The notes below the pieces were generated by a model. It had not been told where the DNA came from, did not search any database, and saw nothing but the letters and a program-made list of their open reading frames with translations. This document shows positions 56,701-64,000 of a stretch of 64,000 bases of DNA, piece by piece; the stretch's first letter is position 1; each line of letters opens with the position of its first letter. The position numbers and the translations under genes were made by a program. The stretch comes from Gerris lacustris (taxonomy: Eukaryota > Arthropoda > Insecta > Hemiptera > Gerridae): positions 41,243,628 to 41,307,627 of the forward strand of contig OX578280.1 of assembly GCA_951217055.1 (NCBI GenBank), in the 5' to 3' direction.

Positions 56701-58936
56701 AACCCTTACTACAAGCATTAAGTTCCGCTTTTTTTATTTATTTGTTTAATTTCATATGTATATTAATAAAAATTATTATTTGCACGTAAAAAATCAAATT
56801 CTTTTATGTAATAAAATGTTTAAAAATCATTATGTTATGAATGAGGAAGTTACAAAAAATGAGAAAGTTTGGATAAAAAGCAGTGCTGGTGTAAAACAAT
56901 GCCGCCCTGAGGGATAGTTTTGTATACAATGATCCCGCTCCCGTGGGTACTGTTCCACTCAGAGTCCCCTGAAGCGAAAGGGTTAAGAATGTAATTTAAT
57001 AGGTTGTTATATTATCTATTTGTTTAAAATCCATGGTACATTAACTATACCCAGTCTCTTAGACATGAGATTTTAAATGTGAGAAAGGCTTTTCCTTAAG
57101 ATGTAACCTGTCAGTGAAATTTTCGCTATTTTGAAATAACGATTCAAACTGCTTTAAACTGTAACACGGTTTTGTGTTAGTTGTGGATTTATAAAACCCT
57201 AACTAACTCACCAATTTAGAAACAGCCCATCAACATTCAATATAATCAGGACTATATTACACATCATTCATTCCATTACTTCCATAATACTCTCCAAATC
57301 GAGTTTGGAGTCTATTTATATTTATAAAAAATAGACAATAGAAACTAAGTAATATAGTAATAAATAACAATACTAAAAAAAATATAATAAATGAGAAAAT
57401 AAACATAGTGAAAACGAATTAGACTGGGAAGTCATTAAGCAATCATCTACCATTGATTCATTAATTTAATTACCAGTCTCTTCTCTCAATACGGCAGTTG
57501 CACCAGTAAATATTTAATAACTCTTGTTCTAGGTCAAATTAATGAAATAATAAATGCTATTATTTTTTAGATTTAAAGAGCATTAATGTGAGGTTTCAGC
57601 ACCTCAATCAGAAATTAAATCGGTCAATAATTGCAGACGCCATTAGAGCTTTAAGTCAAAAAATATATATTTCACATTTTGCTCTATTTAAGGTAGAACC
57701 GATGGAGGTACTGGGGCCAAGATGAGGTTTAATTCAGACAGCTTAGATGGGCCATCCTATAAGAGTGAAAATGATGACACAAAAAGATATTTTTGTTTGC
57801 CTAGTTGGCCCCACCTACTTCATTGGCTCCCCACCCCAATTTTATCAATTTTCCTACCAGTATTCTCAAGAATTAAAATAGTTAATTTATCTTCCTTACT
57901 TCTTATTATACATTCGTCATTTGATATTTATAATTTACATGAAAATTCTAATAAATAATAAGTGTTTTTTTTTTACACAAAAAGACATTATTCTGCGGTT
58001 AACTAAACTATGCAGCTGGGTTCGTAGTTCATTGGGCAGAGACTGAGAAGCTCCCAGTTATCACTCTTATAAACAAATCTTGGAACTCTTTTTTAACTTT
58101 TAATTTTAAAAATGATGCTTTTTTATTTTATTTATATTATTATTAGATATCATCAAATCATAATAAAAAACGGAGAAAAACAACCTTCTGGCAATTGAAC
58201 CACAGACACCAATGTAGAGATAGATACGGAGACTAGTTGTTACTGTAGAGATATATATGGAGACTCATTTTTTTGCTTTTTTTATTAATTTCTGATCAAC
58301 ATTCTTCCAGCCAATTTACTCATCTAATCAATATGATCATCAGTGTGAAATATGTCTCATCTCTCTGGGTTTTGAAGTTACCAGATATGTAAGAGTTTTG
58401 AGATGAGCAAATACACTAACCACTCGACTATGCCAGTCCCTACTAGTTTTTATCGTAGAGATAGATACAGAGACTAGTTTTTACTGTAGAAACTTATTTC
58501 ACTTGTAATATATTTGGAATTTATTTTCTTTATAGAATCAGACAGATGAAGCTAATTCCTCCATCGAAGCTCAATTGATAAAAGAGGTGGCCTGAAATAC
58601 CGAGAGACCTTTGTGAGACCTTGAGAGATTTTTGTTTTGTTTTTCCAGGAACTGAAGAAGAAATTTGTGTGTGGAGTTTGCGGTTCAGGTCATTCTAGGC
58701 GTGAGTTGCTCGAACGTCATGAAGAGACTCACCTAGAACATCGACCATTCTCCTGTACACAGTGTGGTAAGTCTTTCAAACGCAATGAACATTTGGCTCG
58801 CCACGCTGTAACACACTCTGGCCTCAAGCCTCATGCATGTATACACTGTGGCAAGGCTTTCTACCGCAAGGACCACCTTATCAAACATGCCCAATCACAT
58901 ACCCAACCTCCACGCCCAAAACTACCGATACCATGA
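53297..58936 (+). CDS. C2H2 zinc-finger protein gene B, alternative terminal exons
   Basis: Exon 1 (53297-53782, 162 codons) joins in phase 0 to exon 2 (53920-54252) and exon 3 (54727-54843) to give 311 residues with four C2H2 fingers. A distal exon (58649-58936) also has a phase-0 acceptor and could join exon 1 directly to give 257 residues with three fingers. The protein is probably nuclear and DNA-binding. It is a paralogue of gene A, with the same exon 1 end (KVAEYLTSLRQFLK) and the same cassettes. Exon 1 is longer than in A by an inserted segment containing a cysteine cluster. The orthologue name is not recognised. Splicing patterns are inferred. Confidence 0.83.
53920..54252 (+). CDS. 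Zinc-finger gene B exon 2 (fingers 1-3)
   Basis: Acceptor GTGTTGCAG, then LSTPGEKKKK. Fingers: CPEC...H...H, CGVC (GLKRKEHLDRH) and CTAC (SFKRSEHLTRH). It ends HSGEKAQ with donor CAA|GTATGT, phase 0, at the start of finger 4. Confidence 0.9.
54727..54843 (+). CDS. Zinc-finger gene B exon 3 (finger 4 and tail)
   Basis: Acceptor GGGTTACAG; it continues VCIHCGKAFFRGDHLRKH and ends with a 20-residue tail and TAG at 54841-54843. A second donor-like CAAG|GTATGT at about 54865, after the stop, hints that the transcript may splice onward in its 3' UTR. Confidence 0.87.
   Translation: MCIHCGKAFFRGDHLRKHLAKHFGTGPVASDQHHPPVS
55085..55175. repeat. Dispersed short repeat
   Basis: GTATAAGCCTTTTGGTTGAT then CTAGGCCCTCCACATGCTGTT and GAGAGTTTTTAGTC; the same family as 11760, 20350 and 45485. 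Confidence 0.45.
55270..56982. mobile_element. piggyBac-like element flanked by TTAA
   Basis: The ends CCCTTTTGCTGCTG and the reversed end (GAAGCGAAAGGG) are short inverted repeats starting CCCTTT, each directly next to TTAA (55266-55269, 56983-56986). CCCTTT ends plus TTAA target are the piggyBac hallmark. No transposase is readable, so the copy is non-autonomous. Its right half (56040-56580) contains sequence shared with the hAT element at 4245-6204. Confidence 0.75.
58649..58936 (+). CDS. Zinc-finger gene B distal cassette (three fingers)
   Basis: Acceptor TTTTTCCAG, then ELKKKFVCGVCGSG. Fingers: CGVC (SRRELLERH), CTQC (FKRNEHLARH), CIHC (YRKDHLIKH); it ends RPKLPIP and TGA. The final 122 bp is nearly identical to the end of gene A. 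Confidence 0.9.
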   Translation, partial: ELKKKFVCGVCGSGHSRRELLERHEETHLEHRPFSCTQCGKSFKRNEHLARHAVTHSGLKPHACIHCGKAFYRKDHLIKHAQSHTQPPRPKLPIP

Positions 58937-59639
58937 GATAAGACCGATCAGCTAGTGCCACATGTATCACCTCACTTGGCTACTTACTTTGACTTTACAC
59001 ATTCTTGGAACCGTTATTACTAATAAGTAACAATTATCTTTTTATAAATACTTAATATTATGTGTTTCACTTGGCGTTTCTATGTTGTAAAAGAATTACC
59101 GATTACACAAATTAGAGAAAACATCAAATCTAGTCCAGATTACTGTGAGAGGAAGAAAATTATTATTAAATAAAAAAATGAATTACTCTGATAAGTATGT
59201 TATTTGAAATTGTCAAATATTAGAACAAAATAGTTCTATTTCTTTTTGTTAAGAGGGCATCTTTAAAAGATTAAGTAGATTTGATAAATCTAGTTCTTCC
59301 AATTTGTTTACTTCTGAAATTGGGTAGATCAATCTTAATTTGGGCATCTTCTTATAGCTTATGTAGAAGTACTTTTGAGTGTAACAATTTTATTTAAAAA
59401 TGTATTCAAGATTACTATTTATAACAGGCTCTTCTTCCTAGTAAATCATTTCAAAGTTATTGAAGAATATTTAAGGCAGTGTGATGTTGTTGAACAACCT
59501 TTTGGAAGAAGATAAATGTTCTTCAATATTATTGCTCAGCAATGAAATATTAATTTGTTTTTTGTAGATGTACTTTATAAACACATAATTTGCTTGCTGT
59601 TTATAAAAATTGATTAAAATTTCCAAAATAAATCTTGGT

Positions 59640-60055
59640 AGAAACAATTAAAGTTTGTAATTACTTGGATTACTGGTGAAATCCTCGTTACGGAGGGTTT
59701 GATGTCCGACATTTCGCTTCCACTACTGGAAGCACTTTCAGGGGTATGGAGCGTCTTATGTTAACTCGAAGCAACAACAAGATATACTGACAACTGGAGA
59801 GAACCGAATGGTATATTTATACTGGTTTTCTGGAACATAGATTGTACCTGGATTTCCTAGGAGTTTCTCTATAGAGAAACTGCTAGACTTCTCACAACTG
59901 CTTGTTGCTTCAAGTTGTCATGACAATGCATCACACCTCTGAGGATGCTTCTATTAGTGGAAGCAAAACTTCTGACTTCAAACCTTTCATGGCACGGACT
60001 TCACTGGAAAACCAATCCATTTATGGGACAACTTGCGAAAGCCTGTGCTCCAAGT
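59640..60055. mobile_element. Inverted pair of Penelope-like ends with hammerhead-ribozyme-like cores
   Basis: On the minus strand, 59750-59690 reads CCCTGAAAG, a stem TGCTTCC...GGAAGC, GAAA, then ATGTCGGACATC. On the plus strand, 59938-59985 reads CTCTGAGGA, the stem TGCTTC...GGAAGC, AAAA and CTTCTGACTTC. The two blocks are diverged copies in opposite orientation about 190 bp apart. Such cores are known in the terminal repeats of Penelope-like elements; that assignment is inferred as no reverse transcriptase is here. Confidence 0.6.
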
Positions 60056-60064
60056 TAGTAATTA

Positions 60065-60509
60065 CAGTAGAACCTCATTATACGCTGACTATTTGGGGCT
60101 AAAGGTTGTCCATGTTAATGAAAGTCCAGTTTATAACAAATAACAATGCAAAGGGCATTGTTAAAAGGGTGTTCAGCAATGAAAATAAATTAGTTAGATA
60201 TGAATAGTGATACATCAAATGAAAAACAGTCTTAAATATAATTTTAATTGGAAAGGATTGTGTGTATCTTCATTAATCTTTAGAACAATAGATCCCGGTT
60301 CATGTTGATTGCTTACATTCATTGGAAAAAAACAAAAACTAGGTTTTTGATTAAGTTTGATTGCTTCTTATTTCTTCAGTTAATAACTGAGGGAGTAAGT
60401 GATGGTAAGTGTTCATAATATGGCCAAGTAAAACTAAACAACCTTTATTATTATGGTAATTTTTTACCTTTCCACTATAAACTACTTCCATTATAATGAG
60501 ATTTTACTG
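60065..60509. mobile_element. Pogo/Tigger-like MITE with TA duplication
   Basis: It begins CAGTAGAACCTCATTATACG after TA, with ATTTGGGGCTAAA just inside, and ends ATAATGAGATTTTACTG before TA. It is a relative of 48251-48615 and 43817-44172. Confidence 0.75.
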
Positions 60510-61085
60510 TACTTGGTAAAGTTTAACATCTGTGATAGAATAAATGGGTACATTGCTTAAATTATTCTCAAGTATTTGCTTATATTGTGATCATTAATAA
60601 TTGATTCCTGGTGAGGGTTAGAAATGTCCAAATTTACCCAATTATTTCAGAAGTGGTTTGCAAGAGGGCAAAGTTTGAGTAAGATATAAAAAGTTACGGT
60701 TTGATTTGTATGAATTGGAAAATGACTACGGCAAGTATATATTTAACTCAATCAAAGTTGTTAAATGACCATGATACAAGATATCTGTAAATATTTCTAG
60801 TCTAATGCCAGATTTTTGTTACAATGCCAAAATAATGTAATAATAATAAAATTTTATGTGTGTTTTTCTACTTTTATAACTCCATTCACTGTGATTAGTG
60901 TGATATAATATTAAATACAATCTAGTAGTTTGTAAGTGTCACATGGATATTAAGCATTTCCTTCGTGTTTTTTATTTTAAAACAAAATAAATTTTGTATA
61001 CCTTATAATATAATATAATATATATATGTACATGTTCAGATTAATTTTAAGCTTATAAAAAAGATCTCGTAACAAAACAAATATA

Positions 61086-61917
61086 TGAGGGTAATTCCAA
61101 AACTAGGGTCTCCATAATTTTTAAAAATAGACAAACATTTTATTTGAAAACTTTTTACATCCTTTTAAAGCTTGAACATTTCTACATAATCACTATGTTC
61201 AATGTATCAGGTTTTGTATGCCGGTGTCATAGAAGCTGGCTACCTTTGATGTAGAGCATTTGTTAGAATTTGCCTGGCCAAGACCAAGTTGAATGCCACC
61301 ATTGATGTAATTGTTCTTTGCTCTAAGGTAAGAAGTATTAAACCCAGGTTATATCACCTGTAAAATCCAAAAATCATCCTTTTCATCTGCATAGAACTGA
61401 AGAAATTCATGTGAAGTTTCAACTTGCTGTTTGTGGTCTTTGGTTAGCATTTATGGGACCCACCTTGTGCACACCATCTGATTTCCACACTTTTCTTTCA
61501 ATACCCTGTGAATTATGGATTCAGAAACTTCAGGGACCTAACAAGACAGCTCATGGATAGTCAGACTCATTATCAGCGAACATTATGCATGAATGCAATC
61601 TTTGCAGCTGTCTTGTCTGAAATTGACAGCCTTCCACTTCTTTCTTCGTCGTGGATTTCCATATTTACCCGGCTGTGAACTTCCTATACCACTTTTGGAT
61701 GTTTTTGACATCTATAACCCATCCACCATACACTTCGTTCAATTGCCTATGAATTTCTTTTGGTGTCAATCCTTTTGCATATAAAAAAAACGGAACACAT
61801 CAAGAACTCTGTATTTGGCTGGAGCAACAATTAGGAACTCCGTTACAATCAGCTGTCAAGACAAAATGAGGTATTTTCTCCAGCACTTTGGTGAACTTAC
61901 TTTTGGTATTACCCTCA
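61086..61917 (-). mobile_element. Degenerate mariner with inverted ends
   Basis: TGAGGGTAATTCCAAAA at the left and TTTTGGTATTACCCTCA at the right are inverted. On the minus strand, shifted frames read YRVLDVFRFFYMQKD, KSGIGSSQPGK, HELSC, KVCARWVPK-like words, HEFLQFYADEKDDF and GDITW, then a C-terminal SDYVEMFK. Numerous stops and a missing middle make it non-functional. It is a different subfamily from the 16915-17853 copy. Confidence 0.75.
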
Positions 61918-62159
61918 TTTATGTAGATACAATTGTTAGACTGGCCTAAAACAAAGAGGAATAATAGCTAAACTAGTGGATAGTAAAGAGAAAAAATAAA
62001 ATAAAATGTTCACTTAATTTTAAAATGTTTGAAGGAAAGTGATAAGAATGTAAATCTCACAAGGTGCATTTTGTGACGTGTAATTCCTCAGTTTACCCTG
62101 GCTAATGGCACAACCATGATTTTTTTTAGGGGGAGGGGGGTTGAAACCCAGACTGTGAA

Positions 62160-62692
62160 AAGTAGAAGTCGGATCTATCAAATCTGATAAAGGCACTTGC
62201 TCCAGTGCATAAAGAGAAGGCCAAACAAAGGATAATAGCTTTTAGGAAATGGAGGAAACAAGAGAAGAAACTGTACACCCAAAGGATTTCCCAGTTAAGG
62301 TTCTATTAATGCCACCTAATTAACAAAAGAGGGAGCCAAGGAATTAAATAACTTGGCAAAATAGGAAATTAAAACCTTGGAAGACAAAAGGAATGTGATA
62401 CAAAAAATAGAGCAGGAGAAATTGTGGTGGGTTTCTCTAAAGATGAAAATATAGTAGAAGAAGACCAAGGTCATAAAAAGAAACTGCCAAGAATATTAGA
62501 TACACTTCAGACTCCGACAGGAAGGCAACACCTATAGTTCAACGAGCTCTGCCGAAGGGAACCCTCATGCCATTGAGGATGAAAAGAGGAGCCATGGGCA
62601 AGAATATAGGGAAAGAAGCATTTTAGGGGAGCAATAAGTATTGGAAGAAAGAAGATTTTAGCTATGCTTCTGTCAAAACTGCATATGATGCC
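62160..62692. other. Degenerate coding-like sequence of unknown origin
   Basis: Plus-strand frames give stretches such as AKQRIIAFRKWRKQEKKLY and VGFSKDENIVEEDQG between stops. The tone is that of a decayed transposon or retrotransposon protein but I cannot name the family. It continues after the 62697-63658 insertion. Confidence 0.3.
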
Positions 62693-62696
62693 CTAG

Positions 62697-63658
62697 CCCT
62701 TTGACTGCGGTAAAGAATAGAGAAAAAAGTACTTCCTGTGAATAATTTTTTTTCTATTTATTTATGTTAGTGTGGACTCAGATATGCATGACATTGCATC
62801 TGAATCGTTTTTCTAATGTTTATTGTCTATAAACAAAAAAACAAAACAAAAAAAAAAAAAAAAAAAAAAAAATGACGCACCATGTGCGTCGTGCAGCCAC
62901 AGAAAGAACAATTTATCACTGAAGCGGGAATGACGCATTGTGTGCATCTGGCGGTTTACTGCAATATTATAAATATTATTATTCTATTTTGACTTATTTT
63001 TTTTAATTCAATATGCAAAATGTATTGTGTAATTGAAACATGTAAAAACTTGGACCTTACTAATTATTCATAATTATTATATGTATGAAGATATATATTA
63101 TTTTTTAAAGATTTCTTTTCCCCCCAGCCATCTAAAGTATTTATTTTAGAAATTAATATGTATCAGAATAAAGAAAAAAAAATGGGAAGGGCAAAATGTT
63201 ACTAAAACGGTTTGACGCAACAGGCGTGGGCTCATATTGTTTTGAAGAAAGCAATGTTTAGTACCCCGGTTGAAAAATCTGTATGTCAAATAATAACGCT
63301 AAAAATTTGTAAATACACAAGTTATGCTAGCTAATGACTTATTTTTATCAATATAAAATGCTGTATAACTTACCTTATGCGAGTAGCACGATGAGGGGCC
63401 AGAAAAAAAGAGATACCAAAAACATGTGGTACTAAGAACATAAACAAAGGAAACAAGAACGACTCACTCTATACAACCATTGGACTTGTACTAACATAGC
63501 CACCCCTCTTCCAAACCGATATCATATGGCAGAGGCTCCCTCACTTCTTTTTTGGAAAGAGGCTTTTTTACTGTCCATGACGCACTGTGGGCGTCATGCA
63601 GTTTCACTAAAGAGAACAATATGTGACGCACATGGTGCGTCCTTCCGTGGTCAAAGGG
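62697..63658. mobile_element. piggyBac-like MITE flanked by CTAG, with GACGCAC repeats
   Basis: The inverted ends CCCTTTGACTGCGG and CCGTGGTCAAAGGG are flanked by CTAG on both sides (62693-62696, 63659-63662), consistent with a 4-bp target duplication. Five copies of a GACGCA(C)..GTGCGTC-type palindrome lie near the ends (62873, 62931, 63213, 63580, 63625). No transposase is present. Confidence 0.7.
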
Positions 63659-63662
63659 CTAG

Positions 63663-64000
63663 AGAGATTGGACCAAAAGGACTGAGAGTTGGGTCTCTCT
63701 GAATGCTTAAAATTAGAGAGGCATGATACCTATTCACTTTTGTCAGAACTTGCTATTGCTCCGGCAGGCCACAAGAATCTTTCATGAAAGTAACAGAGAT
63801 AAATTTTAATACACCTGGCAAGTTTAAAAAGGTACTTAAAGCTGGACTCCCTACTTAAGCCGAAACCACAACACCAAACACACAGGTGTTACAATGACCT
63901 GAGTTGTTGTACCACCGTTGTAGTAAAGTACAAAGCTAAGCTAGCTTTATATCGCCTCCACTGTGCTGATTTTGTGGATAGTATATGATATAAACTAATA
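63663..64000. other. No supported feature
   Basis: I see no exon or repeat structure here beyond continuity with the degenerate sequence at 62160-62692. Confidence 0.4.

Larger units (their letters stand above)
54844..58648. other. Intron or 3' region of gene B between exon 3 and the distal cassette
   Basis: A piggyBac-like element occupies 55270-56982. The rest shows repeat fragments (a dispersed short repeat at 55085-55175, a CTCATTGGCTCCCC relative at 57795-57860) and no further exon. Three similar phrases with AGAGATAGATACGGAGACTAG occur at about 58215-58490. Confidence 0.6.

Noticed and set aside
56437..56718. 93-codon minus-strand hydrophobic ORF
   Set aside because: Falls within repeat sequence shared with the hAT element at 4245-6204, inside the piggyBac-like insertion; no motif.
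61593..61784. Plus-strand 63-codon ORF
   Set aside because: It is antisense to the degenerate mariner transposase, which explains the sequence.

Overview
This is eukaryotic nuclear DNA from an arthropod, very probably an insect. The evidence is AT-rich sequence, spliced genes with GT-AG introns, animal-type proteins (an EME1-like endonuclease partner, mitochondrial ribosomal protein L36, C2H2 zinc-finger factors) and a mixed load of hAT, mariner, pogo-like, piggyBac-like, non-LTR and Penelope-like repeats. A sap-feeding hemipteran would fit, but nothing here fixes the order. No operon, CRISPR array or complete viral gene is visible.

Layout. (1) 2861-15751, minus strand: a nine-exon EME1 gene (502 codons plus stop) whose introns hold a hAT element, a Penelope-like palindromic repeat and several small inverted-repeat elements. 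(2) 16131-17855: a small TA-flanked inverted-repeat element and a dead, internally deleted mariner. (3) 19603-20936, plus strand: a two-exon mRpL36 gene. (4) 21000-37000: an AT-rich gene desert with TA microsatellites, a decayed non-LTR retrotransposon and two hAT elements with intact 8-bp target duplications (27884-29633 and 31702-33543). (5) 37068-58936: two paralogous C2H2 zinc-finger genes arranged head to head. Gene A is on the minus strand (exons near 52.2, 46.5 and 37.4 kb). Gene B is on the plus strand (exons near 53.3, 54.0, 54.7 and 58.6 kb). Their starts are about 1.06 kb apart. Each has one long N-terminal exon ending in a phase-0 donor and at least two zinc-finger cassettes with phase-0 acceptors and their own stop codons, as expected for alternative 3' terminal exons. 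The last 122 bp of the two distal cassettes are almost identical, unlike the rest, which points to gene conversion. (6) 58937-64000: Penelope-like inverted ends with a hammerhead-ribozyme-like core, a pogo-like element, a degenerate mariner and a piggyBac-like element flanked by CTAG.

The most interesting items are the zinc-finger pair with cassette exons and a local conversion tract, the 2.5-kb foldback element that interrupts an older mariner, the hammerhead-like core at 59.6-60.0 kb, and four large 8-bp-TSD elements in one window. Exon edges were placed by reading splice signals, reading phase and remembered protein family patterns; no alignment or transcript evidence was available.
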